Positions 52,203 to 60,596 of a stretch of DNA of 64,000 nucleotides are shown here, piece by piece. Under the pieces are notes generated by a model that was not told the origin of the DNA, ran no database searches, and saw only the letters and a list, made by a program, of their open reading frames with translations. Source of the stretch: Streptomyces sp. 6-11-2 (lineage in GTDB: Bacteria > Actinomycetota > Actinomycetes > Streptomycetales > Streptomycetaceae); assembly GCF_006540305.1 (NCBI RefSeq), contig NZ_BJOR01000001.1, positions 2,418,001 to 2,482,000 on the forward strand, given 5' to 3'. The position numbers were made by a program, and so were the translations under genes. The first letter of the stretch is position 1, and every line of letters begins with the position of its first letter.

Positions 52203-53129
52203 ATGCACGAGATCAGTTTTCGACAGCTCGAGTACTTCGTCGCCGCCGCCGAGACGGGCAGCGTCACCGCCGCCGCCGCGAAGGTGCACCTGACCCAGTC
52301 GGCGGTCTCCACCTCGCTGGCCGAGCTGGAGGAGAACCTCGGCGTGCAGCTGTTCCTCCGGCACGCCCGCGGACTGAAACTGACCGCCCCGGGACGGCAG
52401 GCCCTGGCGGACGCACGGCGGCTGCTGTCCGGCGTGGACGAACTGCGCGACTCGGCACGCTCGGTGACCTCGTCGCTGTCGGGCAGCCTGGTCGTGGGCT
52501 GCTACAGCACGCTGGCAGCGGTGCTGCTGCCCCGCGTCATCGCCGACTTCGTCGCGAAGTACCCGGACGTGGACCTGCGCTTCATCGAGGGCTCCGACCA
52601 GTACCTCGTGGGCCAACTGCGCGGTGTCAGCTGCGACATCGCCCTGATGTACGAGGCGGACGAGTTCAAGCTGGCGAAGGACCTGCGGATGACGGCGCTG
52701 TACGCCGCCGAGCCCTACGTCCTGCTACCGGCCCGCCACCCCCTGGCGGCCCGGGACGAGGTCGGCGTGGCGGACCTGGCCACCGAACCGATGATCCTGT
52801 TCGACCTCCCGCCGGGCGCCACCTACTTCCTGTCCCTGTTCAAGGACGAGGGCCTGACGCCGGACGTGCGCTACCGGGCGACCAACTTCGAGATGGTCCG
52901 CTCGCTGGTCGCCCACGGCCTCGGCTACTCGGTGCTGACCCAGCGCCCGGGCATCCCGATCAGCTACGACGGCCTGGAGATCGTCACCAGGCCGCTGGCC
53001 CCGCGACCGCCCGGACTGAACGTCGGCATCGTGCGCCTCGCCGATCTCGCGCCCAGCCGCCGCGCCGTCGCGTTCGCCGAGCAATGCGCCGGGACGCTGG
53101 GCGGAACCATCGATTCCTTCGATGGTTGA
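52203..53129 (+). CDS. LysR-family transcriptional regulator
   Basis: A 308-residue regulator: HTH at residues about 5-62 (ISFRQLEYFVAAAETGSVTA, AAKVHLTQSAVSTSLAELEE) and a periplasmic-binding-like effector domain (SLSGSLVVGCYSTLAAVLLP, CDIALMYEADEF, GYSVLTQRPGIPI). ATG 52203 has AGAGGA 12 bases upstream. It diverges from the hpaC-hpaB-DUF1028-M20 operon and is followed 93 bases later by an M20 hydrolase and a permease on its own strand, so it may control both units. Confidence 0.93.
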   Translation: MHEISFRQLEYFVAAAETGSVTAAAAKVHLTQSAVSTSLAELEENLGVQLFLRHARGLKLTAPGRQALADARRLLSGVDELRDSARSVTSSLSGSLVVGCYSTLAAVLLPRVIADFVAKYPDVDLRFIEGSDQYLVGQLRGVSCDIALMYEADEFKLAKDLRMTALYAAEPYVLLPARHPLAARDEVGVADLATEPMILFDLPPGATYFLSLFKDEGLTPDVRYRATNFEMVRSLVAHGLGYSVLTQRPGIPISYDGLEIVTRPLAPRPPGLNVGIVRLADLAPSRRAVAFAEQCAGTLGGTIDSFDG

Positions 53130-53137
53130 TTTCAAAT

Positions 53138-53148
53138 AATTCTGTTTG
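53138..53148. promoter_or_regulatory. Motif shared with the hpaC promoter (copy 2)
   Basis: AATTCTGTTTG lies in the unusually AT-rich 53130-53160 region between the LysR and M20 genes, which should hold the promoter of the M20-permease unit. It matches the complement of 52131-52141 in 9 of 11 positions. Confidence 0.35.
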
Positions 53149-53222
53149 TTCTAACTCCGCGTTTGCTGGCTGAATGACCTGCACTCCAGCTCAACCACTC
53201 AGCCGGACGGAGACGCAAGTCC

Positions 53223-54368
53223 ATGTCGAACCGCGACCTCGAACTTCTCCTGCAGACGCTGGCCATCGATTCCACCTGGGGCCGGGAGCGGGAACTCGCA
53301 GAGTTCATCGCCGACCAGCTCCGGCAGTGGGGGGCGGACGAGGTGCGCCTCGTGGAGTCGATGCCGGGCCGGCCCAGCGTCGGGGCCCGGATCAAGGGAA
53401 CGGGCGGCGGCAGGTCGCTGATCCTCAACGGCCACCTGGACACCTACGAGGTCTCCGGGGACTGGGACACCGACCCGTTCGCCCCCTACGTCGCCGACGG
53501 CAGGATCCACGGTTCCGGAATCGCCGACATGAAGGCCGCCACCACGGCTTCGCTCGCGGTGATGCGCCGGGTCCTGGAATCGGGCACCCGCCCCCGCGGC
53601 GACCTCGTCTTCCAGGGCGTGTCCTGCCACTTCGAAGGCGGGGTCGGCACACGTTCCCTGATCGACGCCGGCTTCACCGCCGACGCGGCCGTCTGCGGCG
53701 AACCGACGGACAACACCATCGGCGCGGTGCACCGCGGCGCGGCCTATCTGGAGATCACGACCTACGGCAAGCAGGCCCACACCGCGGGCAAGCACCTGGG
53801 ACTCAACGCGATCGAGACGATGGAGCCGATCCTGGCCGCCCTGCGCGAGTTGGAGGGCACCCTGCCCTACGAGCCCCACCCGGAGCTTCCCGGCGGTCCG
53901 ATCCTCAACATCGGCACCATTCAGGGCGGCACCAAGCACAACCAGGTCCCCGACCGCTGCACGATCTCGCTGGACCTGCGGCTGCTGCCGTCCCAGGACC
54001 CCTACGCGGTCCGGCAGCAGGTCATCGCCATGATCGACAAGCTGAGCGCCGACGACCCCCGGATCAGGGCGACGGTCGAGTTCAGCCCCCACTGGCTCAG
54101 CGGCCCGCGCCTGCCGTACGAGATCGACACCGGGGCGCCCATCGCCCGCACCGTGGCCGACGCGGTGCGCACCACCGGCGGGGACCCGGTGTTCCGCGGC
54201 ATCCAGTTCTGGACCGACATGGTCCCCCTCAAGCAGGCCGGTATCGACTCGGTCAACATCGGCCCGGGCACGCCCCCTTACAACTGGGCGAACGAATGGG
54301 TCGAGACGAGCAAGTACCTCGAGATCGTCGAGATCTACGCGGCCGCCGCCCACGCGTGGTGCTCCTGA
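53223..54368 (+). CDS. M20-family hydrolase, ArgE/DapE/ACY1 type
   Basis: A 381-residue zinc hydrolase. LILNGHLDTYEVSGDWDTDP holds the first His-Asp pair, GIADMKAATTASLAVMRRVL the bridging Asp, and VSCHFEGGVGTRSLIDAG the Glu region (the usual EE is replaced by HFEG, so the catalytic base is the single Glu or shifted). GKQAHTAGKHLGLNAIETME marks the lid domain. Substrates of the family are N-acyl amino acids and dipeptides. CGGAGA precedes ATG 53223. A 10-bp hairpin separates it from an amino-acid permease downstream. It is distinct from the M20 protein at 48-49 kb, which belongs to a different subfamily. Confidence 0.9.
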   Translation: MSNRDLELLLQTLAIDSTWGRERELAEFIADQLRQWGADEVRLVESMPGRPSVGARIKGTGGGRSLILNGHLDTYEVSGDWDTDPFAPYVADGRIHGSGIADMKAATTASLAVMRRVLESGTRPRGDLVFQGVSCHFEGGVGTRSLIDAGFTADAAVCGEPTDNTIGAVHRGAAYLEITTYGKQAHTAGKHLGLNAIETMEPILAALRELEGTLPYEPHPELPGGPILNIGTIQGGTKHNQVPDRCTISLDLRLLPSQDPYAVRQQVIAMIDKLSADDPRIRATVEFSPHWLSGPRLPYEIDTGAPIARTVADAVRTTGGDPVFRGIQFWTDMVPLKQAGIDSVNIGPGTPPYNWANEWVETSKYLEIVEIYAAAAHAWCS

Positions 54369-54387
54369 CCCGTGGTGCGCGCGACAC

Positions 54388-54412
54388 GGGGTGCCCCTGA
54401 CCGGGGCACCCC
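54388..54412 (+). terminator. Hairpin between the M20 hydrolase and permease genes
   Basis: Perfect 10-bp stem GGGGTGCCCC (54388-54397) with GGGGCACCCC (54403-54412) and loop TGACC, 19 bases after the stop. No T tract. Partial termination or message processing is likely, as the permease follows on the same strand. Confidence 0.55.
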
Positions 54413-54472
54413 CCAGGACGGCTCCGGCTTACCCCTCTCCCTCGTCATATCCGAAGAAGAACGAGGTCCACC

Positions 54473-55900
54473 GTGGCAACGACCAGTGATCGACCCGTTT
54501 CGACCGTTCCCCACGAAGAGGCCCCCGCCCCCGGCGGCGGACTCAAGAGATCCCTGAAGAACCGGCACCTGACGATGATCGCGCTCGGCGGCATCATCGG
54601 CGCCGGGCTCTTCGTCGGCTCCGGTGCGGTGATCAACCAGACCGGTCCCGCGGCAGTGCTGAGCTACGCCGTCAGCGGCGTACTGATGATCTTCGTCATG
54701 CGGGCCATCGGCGAGATGGCCGTACTGCGGCCGTCCGCGGGCTCGGTGGCCAACTTCGCCCGGCACGGGCTCGGCAACTGGGCCGGGTTCACCATCGGCT
54801 GGCTCTACTGGTACTTCTGGGTCGTCGTGGCGGCCATCGAGGCCGTCGCCGGGGCCGGCATCCTGGGCGGCTATCTGCCCTCGGTGCCCACCTGGGCCCT
54901 GTGTCTCGGCCTGATGCTGGTGATGACCGCCATCAACCTGCTGTCGGTGAAGGCCTACGGCGAGTCGGAGTTCTGGCTCGCCTCCGTGAAGATCGCCGCG
55001 ATCATCTTCTTCGCCTGTGTCGCGGTGGTCTTCCTGTTCGGCGGCACCGGCAGGCCCAGCCCGGGCCTGAGCCACCTCTTCGGCTCGGGCGGTTTCTTCC
55101 CGCTGGGTGTCACGGCCGCGGTGATCGGCAGCGTGACGGTGCTGTTCTCCATGGGCGGCGCGGAGATCGCCACGATCGCGGCCGCCGAGTCCGAGAAGCC
55201 CGCCGAGTACGCCGCCAAGGCGACGAAGCAGGTGATGTACCGGGTCTTCACCTTCTATGTGCTGTCGGTGCTGCTGATCGTGTGCATCGTGCCGTGGAAC
55301 TTCTCGTTCTCCGGCAAGATCATCAAGAGCCCGTTCGCGGTCGCCCTGGACACCGCGGGCGTTCCCTACACCTCGGTCATGATGCAGGTGGTCGTGCTGA
55401 CCGCGGTGCTCAGCTCGCTCAACTCCTGCTTGTACATCACCTCGCGCATGCTGCTCACCCTGGCCGAGCAGGGGGAGGCACCGAAGTTCCTCGCCAAGGT
55501 CAACTCCCGCGGCGTGCCGGTCCGGGCGATCCTCGCCGGGACGTCGATGGGCTACCTCGCCGTGGTCGCCAACTACTTCTTCCCCGAACAGATCTTCATC
55601 TTCCTCATCAACTCCTCCGGCGCCATCCAGCTCATCTACTACATCGTGCTGGTGGCGGCGCAGATCCGGCAGCGCAGCCGGATCGAGCGCGAGGGCGGCG
55701 AGCCGATCAGGCTGAAGATGTGGCTCTTCCCGTACCTGTCCTACGTGACCATCGCGTGGATGGCCGGAGTGCTCGCCGTCATGGTCGTCATGCCGGAGAC
55801 ACGGCCGCAGGTGGGATTGAGCTTCCTCAGCCTGGCCGTGGTGCTGGCCGCCTACGGGTACCGGGTCCGTGCCCAGCGGCGGGCGGCGCAGGCTGTCTGA
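54473..55900 (+). CDS. Amino acid permease (AAT/GABA permease type, APC superfamily)
   Basis: A 475-residue, 12-helix transporter. The N-terminal signature LTMIALGGIIGAGLFVGSGA is in helix 1 and FSMGGAEIATIAAAESEKPA lies in the helix 6-7 loop, both typical of GabP/AAT-family amino-acid:H+ symporters. GTG 54473 has GAGGT upstream. It likely imports the amino acid or acylated amino acid handled by the adjacent M20 hydrolase. Confidence 0.92.
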   Translation: MATTSDRPVSTVPHEEAPAPGGGLKRSLKNRHLTMIALGGIIGAGLFVGSGAVINQTGPAAVLSYAVSGVLMIFVMRAIGEMAVLRPSAGSVANFARHGLGNWAGFTIGWLYWYFWVVVAAIEAVAGAGILGGYLPSVPTWALCLGLMLVMTAINLLSVKAYGESEFWLASVKIAAIIFFACVAVVFLFGGTGRPSPGLSHLFGSGGFFPLGVTAAVIGSVTVLFSMGGAEIATIAAAESEKPAEYAAKATKQVMYRVFTFYVLSVLLIVCIVPWNFSFSGKIIKSPFAVALDTAGVPYTSVMMQVVVLTAVLSSLNSCLYITSRMLLTLAEQGEAPKFLAKVNSRGVPVRAILAGTSMGYLAVVANYFFPEQIFIFLINSSGAIQLIYYIVLVAAQIRQRSRIEREGGEPIRLKMWLFPYLSYVTIAWMAGVLAVMVVMPETRPQVGLSFLSLAVVLAAYGYRVRAQRRAAQAV

Positions 55901-55910
55901 GGCCGCGGTG

Positions 55911-55937
55911 CCCGGCCGGTGGGCCGACCCGGCCGGG
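55911..55937 (+). terminator. Hairpin after the amino-acid permease gene
   Basis: Perfect 8-bp stem CCCGGCCG (55911-55918) with CGGCCGGG (55930-55937), 11-base loop, starting 11 bases after the stop. The rest of the 240-base gap to the lipase gene shows no coding sequence; its right half should contain the lipase promoter. Confidence 0.55.
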
Positions 55938-56140
55938 CCCCGCGCATCGCCCGGCCCGCGTCCCACCTTGTCCGCCCGGTCCTTCCCGGCCGCCTGGACG
56001 AGGTGGGATGCGGGCTGCCGCCCCATACAGGCTGCCTTCCTTGTGGGTTCCGCACACATGCCCTCCCTCCGTGTGCCGCGCCTAAGGTGGGCCGCCGCGG
56101 TGGGACGGAGCCGTGGAAGCGCGGACGAGAGGGCGGGGAC

Positions 56141-57433
56141 ATGCGGTACAGACGAAGCCGTACGGGCCGGTGGCGGATGGTGCTCGCCCTGCTGATGGCC
56201 GTGGTGGCCGGACCGGTGGCCGGCGCCGGCACCGCGTCGGCCGCCGAACCGCCGCCGTCCTACCTCAGCCTGGAGGCGAGCTACGGAGCCGGCACCGTCA
56301 CCAACGGCTGGGAGCGCGTGGAGCGCTACGCCGACACCACCCCCGGATTCCGCACCGAGGGCTACCCGGCCGACGGCCGCGGTGACCAGGACGGAAAGCG
56401 CGTCACGTACTTCGGCGGGGTCTCCCGCCCGAGCTCCGGCCGCTTCCTGCTCTACTCGGCCCCCGGCTGGGACACCGGCAGCCGCACCACACCGGTCCTG
56501 CTCGTGCACGGCGCCAACGACACCGCGGACCGCGCCTGGGCCAACCCGGGCGAGGCGGGCGGCTACGGCTGCGGCGCCCTGTCCTGCCCGTCCACCGGTC
56601 TGATGCAGTACCTGTCCGCGCGCGGCCACCGCGTCTTCGCGGTCGGCTTCGCGCACAAGCAGGGCGACAACCTGATGCAGGCGCAGATCGTCGGCGACGC
56701 CATCGCCGTCATCAAGGCGAAGCTCGGCGTCGCCAAGGTCGACCTCGTCGGCTGGAGCAAGGGCGAGATGTCGACCCGTGCCTACGTGTCGTCGCTGAAG
56801 CCGAGCTGGGGGCGGGCGTACGCCGGCGACGTGCGCAGGCTGATCACCGTCGGCGGTCCGAACGGCGGCTACGACTACCCGTACGCGCACGGCTGGGCGC
56901 ACGACTTCTCCATCTGGCCCGAGTGCGGCGGCAAGGTCAACGCGCCCTCCCCGCACTCGCGGATGACCTGCTACGGCCTGTACACCGCGCACCCCGAGTT
57001 CTCGATGACGCCGTCCGGCGGCTACGACAACTACCCGGGCCAGCGGCAGATGCTGGCCCGCTGGGACGGCAAGTACGGAGTCGACGGCGCCGCGCAGGAC
57101 TGGTACACGACGTACTACGGCGGCCAGGGCTTCTACACCGCGGGCAGCGGCATCCAGGCCGCCATCGACGCCGGTTCGCTGATCAAGCCGCTGCACGACG
57201 CCGGCGTACCCGCCTCCGTCACCACCTACCTGCTGGCCGGCGGATCCCCCAGCGTCGTCGGCATCTTCAACGAGAACCGCGGGCCGAGCGACGGTGTCGT
57301 CTTCATCGCCAGCGCGCTCGACACCACCGGCATCCCCACGGTCGGCGGCACGGCCACCGTCGCCGGCGCCAACCACCTGGAGCTGGGCTGGAACAGCTCG
57401 GCCGCCGCCCAGATCGCCACGTGGCTCTCGTAA
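56141..57433 (+). CDS. Secreted lipase-like alpha/beta hydrolase
   Basis: A 430-residue exported protein. The signal peptide has basic MRYRRSRTGRWR, a hydrophobic core and an AxA site at about residue 34 (TASA|A). The mature part has an oxyanion strand TTPVLLVHGANDTADRAW, the nucleophile elbow DLVGWSKGEMS (GxSxG), and a late histidine in VAGANHLELG. Two cysteine pairs (YGCGALSCPS; WPECGGK..MTCYG) suggest disulfides. It resembles bacterial lipase class I/II-like hydrolases (Lipase_2 family). GGGCGGGGAC precedes ATG 56141. First of four co-directional genes with very short gaps. Confidence 0.88.
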   Translation: MRYRRSRTGRWRMVLALLMAVVAGPVAGAGTASAAEPPPSYLSLEASYGAGTVTNGWERVERYADTTPGFRTEGYPADGRGDQDGKRVTYFGGVSRPSSGRFLLYSAPGWDTGSRTTPVLLVHGANDTADRAWANPGEAGGYGCGALSCPSTGLMQYLSARGHRVFAVGFAHKQGDNLMQAQIVGDAIAVIKAKLGVAKVDLVGWSKGEMSTRAYVSSLKPSWGRAYAGDVRRLITVGGPNGGYDYPYAHGWAHDFSIWPECGGKVNAPSPHSRMTCYGLYTAHPEFSMTPSGGYDNYPGQRQMLARWDGKYGVDGAAQDWYTTYYGGQGFYTAGSGIQAAIDAGSLIKPLHDAGVPASVTTYLLAGGSPSVVGIFNENRGPSDGVVFIASALDTTGIPTVGGTATVAGANHLELGWNSSAAAQIATWLS

Positions 57434-57449
57434 AGGACCAAAGGACCAG

Positions 57450-58490
57450 ATGACGATGACCAGCAGCATCCGCACCCGCCGGGTAGCCACCGACCGTCTC
57501 ACCGTGCAGATCGCCGAACTCCGGGACGAGGGCGAACCGGTCGTCTTCGTCCACGGCAACGTCTCCTCCTCCGCCTTCTGGCACACCACCCTGCCCCTGC
57601 TGCCGGACCGCTACCGCCCCATCGCGCTGGACCTGCGCGGCTTCGGCGGCACCGATCCGCTGCCCATCGACGCCACGCGCGGCCTGCGCGACCACGCCGA
57701 CGACCTCGCCGCGCTGCTGACGGCCCTCGGGATCGGCCGGGCACACCTGGTGGGCTGGTCCATGGGCGGCGGCGTGATCATGCAGTACCTGAGCGACCGT
57801 CCGGCCGCGGTGCGCTCCCTGACCCTGGTCAACCCGGTCTCCCCGTACGGCTTCGGCGGCACGCACGGCGTGGACGGGACCCTCAACTCCGAGGACGGGG
57901 CGGGCTCGGGCGGCGGCACGGCCAACCCGGAGTTCGTCTCGCTGCTGGCCAAGGGCGAGCGCGGCGAGGACTCCCCCGTCGCACCCCGCTCCGTCCTCGC
58001 GAACTGCTACGTCAAGCCGCCGTGGCGCCCCGAGGGCGAGCACGAGGACGCGTACGTCGACTCCATGCTCACCACGCGCACCGGCGACGACCACTATCCG
58101 GGCGACAGCGTGGCGTCCACGGCCTGGCCGGGCGTGGCCCCCGGCACCCGGGGGGTGCTCAACTGCCTTTCCCCTGTCCATTTCCGCCTCGACGAGCTGC
58201 ACCTGATCGATCCCAAGCCGCCGGTGCTGTGGATCCGCGGCGAGGACGACGTGATCGTCTCGGACACCTCGGTGTTCGACCTGGCGCACCTGGGCGCGAT
58301 CGGCGCGGTGCCCGGCTGGGACGGCACCCCCGCCCAGCCGATGGTGGCGCAGACCCGTCACGTCCTGGACCGGTACGCGGCGCACGGCGGCACGGTCCGC
58401 GAGGTCGCCGTCCCCGACGCCGGGCACGCGGTGCATCTGGAACGCCCGGAGGAGTTCGGCGCGGCCCTGCTGGGGATCCTCACGGCATGA
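57450..58490 (+). CDS. Alpha/beta hydrolase, cytoplasmic
   Basis: A 346-residue hydrolase: oxyanion motif VVFVHGNVSSSAFW, nucleophile elbow HLVGWSMGGGVIMQYL, acid near LWIRGEDDVIVSD, catalytic His in PDAGHAVHLERPEEF. An insert of about 90 residues (roughly 150-240) forms the cap, with an atypical Gly-rich stretch SEDGAGSGGGTAN. AGGAC stands before ATG 57450, 16 bases after the lipase stop. Esterase, epoxide-hydrolase or haloalkane-type activities all share this fold; the substrate is unknown. Its stop overlaps the carboxylesterase start (ATGA). Confidence 0.9.
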   Translation: MTMTSSIRTRRVATDRLTVQIAELRDEGEPVVFVHGNVSSSAFWHTTLPLLPDRYRPIALDLRGFGGTDPLPIDATRGLRDHADDLAALLTALGIGRAHLVGWSMGGGVIMQYLSDRPAAVRSLTLVNPVSPYGFGGTHGVDGTLNSEDGAGSGGGTANPEFVSLLAKGERGEDSPVAPRSVLANCYVKPPWRPEGEHEDAYVDSMLTTRTGDDHYPGDSVASTAWPGVAPGTRGVLNCLSPVHFRLDELHLIDPKPPVLWIRGEDDVIVSDTSVFDLAHLGAIGAVPGWDGTPAQPMVAQTRHVLDRYAAHGGTVREVAVPDAGHAVHLERPEEFGAALLGILTA

Positions 58491-59959
58491 CACCACGCAC
58501 CACGGTACGCACGACCGAACAGGGCGCCGTTCGCGGCGGTGTTTCCGCTTCCGCGGGCGGCGGCGTGGCGTCCTTCCTGGGCATCCCGTACGCCGCCCCG
58601 CCGTTCGGCCCCCGCCGCTTCCTGGCGCCGTGCCCGCCCGAGCCGTGGCGGGGGGTGCGCGACGCCACGGCCTACGGCCCGACCGTGCCGCACGCGCCCT
58701 ACGCGCCGCCCTTCGACACCCTCATCCCGGAGGACGTCATCCCCGGCGAGGACTGCCTGAACCTCAACATCTGGACACCCGCCCCGGAGCCGGGGGCCGG
58801 CCTGCCGGTGATGGTGTGGCTGCACGGCGGGGCGTTCTCCAACGGCTCGGGCTCCGCGTCGGCGTACGACGGCAGCGCCTTCGCCCGCGGCGGAGTCGTC
58901 TGCGTCACTCTCAACTACCGCCTGGGCTCGGACGGTTTCCTCCATCTGCCGGGCGTCCCGGACAACCGCGGACTGCTGGACCAGGTGGCCGCGCTGCGCT
59001 GGATCCGCGCCAACATCGCCTCCTTCGGCGGCGACCCCGACCGGGTGACGGTCTTCGGCGAGTCGGCGGGCGCGATGAGCATCGGGGCTCTGCTGGCCAC
59101 CGGTCTGGCACGCGGACTGTTCCGCCGGGCCATCCTCCAGAGCGGCGCCTGCCACCACTACCTGCGCCCGTCCTCGGCGGCCCTGATCGCCTCCCGCCTG
59201 GCCGCGAAGCTCGGCATCGACCCGACCGTGGAGTCCTTCGCCGCGGTCCCCCTGACCGACCTCCTCCCCGCCCAGGCAGAACTCCGCGCGGAGGTGAGCG
59301 CCCGCCCGGACCCGGCGCTGTGGGGCGAGGCGGTCCTCAACCTGATGCCGTTCGAACCGGTCACGGCCGGCCTGTCCCTCCCCGGCCCCGACTGCGGCGT
59401 CGACCTCCTGATCGGCAGCAACCGCGAGGAGTACCGCCTGTTCCTGGCCCCCACGGGACTCCTGGACGCGATCCCCGACTCCGGCCTCCGCGCCACAACG
59501 ACGGCATACGGCCTGGACCCGGACGAAGCCCTCCCCGTCTACCGGGCGACCCGCCCCGCCGCCACCCCGGGCGAACTCCTCTCCGCGGTGGCGACGGACT
59601 GGTTCTACCGCATCCCCGCCATCCGCCTGGCCGAGTCCGTCCCGGGCTCCCACGTCTACGAATTCGCCTGGCGCTCCCCACAATTCGAAGGCCGCCTGGG
59701 CGCCTGCCACGCCCTGGAACTCCCCTTCGTCTTCAACCGCCTCCACGACCCGTCGTACACCCCCCTACTGGGCCCCCACCCACCCCAGCCCCTCGCGGAC
59801 GCGATGCACACGGCCTGGCTCTCCTTCGCGAAGACCGGCAACCCGGGCTGGCCCGCCTACGACACGACCACCCGCACGACGATGGTCTTCACCGAGGCCC
59901 CCACCCCGGAAAACGACCCACGCAACCAGGAACGCCTCCTGTGGAAAGGCGTGCGCTAG
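58487..59959 (+). CDS. Carboxylesterase type B
   Basis: A 490-residue esterase. Signatures are EDCLNLNIWTPAPEPGAGLP, the oxyanion HGGAFSNGSG, the nucleophile VTVFGESAGAMSIGALLATG, and a catalytic His in LGACHALELPFVFN. No signal peptide, so intracellular; p-nitrobenzyl-esterase-like proteins of this type cleave a range of ester substrates. Translationally coupled to the upstream hydrolase by a four-base overlap and followed after two bases by the HIT-like gene. Codon use shifts to many CTC/CCC near the 3' end but stays streptomycete. Confidence 0.94.
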   Translation: MTPRTTVRTTEQGAVRGGVSASAGGGVASFLGIPYAAPPFGPRRFLAPCPPEPWRGVRDATAYGPTVPHAPYAPPFDTLIPEDVIPGEDCLNLNIWTPAPEPGAGLPVMVWLHGGAFSNGSGSASAYDGSAFARGGVVCVTLNYRLGSDGFLHLPGVPDNRGLLDQVAALRWIRANIASFGGDPDRVTVFGESAGAMSIGALLATGLARGLFRRAILQSGACHHYLRPSSAALIASRLAAKLGIDPTVESFAAVPLTDLLPAQAELRAEVSARPDPALWGEAVLNLMPFEPVTAGLSLPGPDCGVDLLIGSNREEYRLFLAPTGLLDAIPDSGLRATTTAYGLDPDEALPVYRATRPAATPGELLSAVATDWFYRIPAIRLAESVPGSHVYEFAWRSPQFEGRLGACHALELPFVFNRLHDPSYTPLLGPHPPQPLADAMHTAWLSFAKTGNPGWPAYDTTTRTTMVFTEAPTPENDPRNQERLLWKGVR

Positions 59960-59961
59960 TC

Positions 59962-60432
59962 GTGACCGGCAACTGGCGGAAGGACCGCATCGGCAGCGCG
60001 CTTCGGGCCGAGAACCCCGCCGTGCTCCGCAGGCTGGAAGCGGGCTTCGCGGTGATCGGAGACGTTCAGTTCCTGCCGGGGTACTCGGTGCTTCTCGTGG
60101 ACGATCCCGCGGTGGAACGGCTGTCGGAGCTGCCGAAGAGCAGGCGGATGGCGTTCCTGTCCGACATGGACAAGCTGGGAGAAGCCGTCGAACGCGCCTG
60201 CAGGCGGCTGGACCCGGCTTTCCGACGGGTCAACCTGGAGATCCTGGGGAACACCGATCCGTTCCTGCACGCGCATGTGTGGCCACGCTTCGACTGGGAG
60301 CCGGCCGATCTCGTGGGCCGGCCGGTGTGGCTGTATCCGCGCCGACACTGGCACGACGAGCAGTACGCGCTCGGCCCCCGGCACGACACGCTGCGCGAGG
60401 CAATCACAGCCGAACTGGACCGCCTCGCGTAA
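59962..60432 (+). CDS. HIT-like (Ap4A hydrolase-related) protein
   Basis: A 156-residue protein with a HIT-like fold: N-terminal strands AGFAVIGDVQFLPGYSVLLV, then VNLEILGNTDPFLHAHVWPR. The HIT triad HxHxH reads His103-Ala-His105-Val-Trp107, so the first and the nucleophilic middle histidine are kept and the third is replaced by Trp. Nucleotide hydrolase or transferase activity is possible but uncertain. GTG 59962 has GGAAAGG 13 bases upstream; GTG 59941 is an alternative start inside the esterase gene. Last gene of the row, with a strong terminator downstream. Confidence 0.78.
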   Translation: MTGNWRKDRIGSALRAENPAVLRRLEAGFAVIGDVQFLPGYSVLLVDDPAVERLSELPKSRRMAFLSDMDKLGEAVERACRRLDPAFRRVNLEILGNTDPFLHAHVWPRFDWEPADLVGRPVWLYPRRHWHDEQYALGPRHDTLREAITAELDRLA

Positions 60433-60519
60433 GGCAGTGCCGACCAGTCGCCGCTCGCACCACGCCTCCTGTTCCGTCCCGATCGGGAAGACCGGCTCAG
60501 TGACGAACGACCGACGCAA

Positions 60520-60550
60520 AAGGGGCCGGCCCCGAAGGAGCCGGCCCCTT
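60520..60550. terminator. Bidirectional terminator between the HIT-like gene and ychF
   Basis: Perfect 11-bp stem AAGGGGCCGGC (60520-60530) with GCCGGCCCCTT (60540-60550) and a nine-base loop. Read leftward it is followed by TTTTGCG, a classic intrinsic terminator for ychF; it also ends the rightward esterase row. Confidence 0.88.
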
Positions 60551-60596
60551 GCCACCTGCGAACTTGACGAACCACCTAGCTCACAGCAACAGCCGC

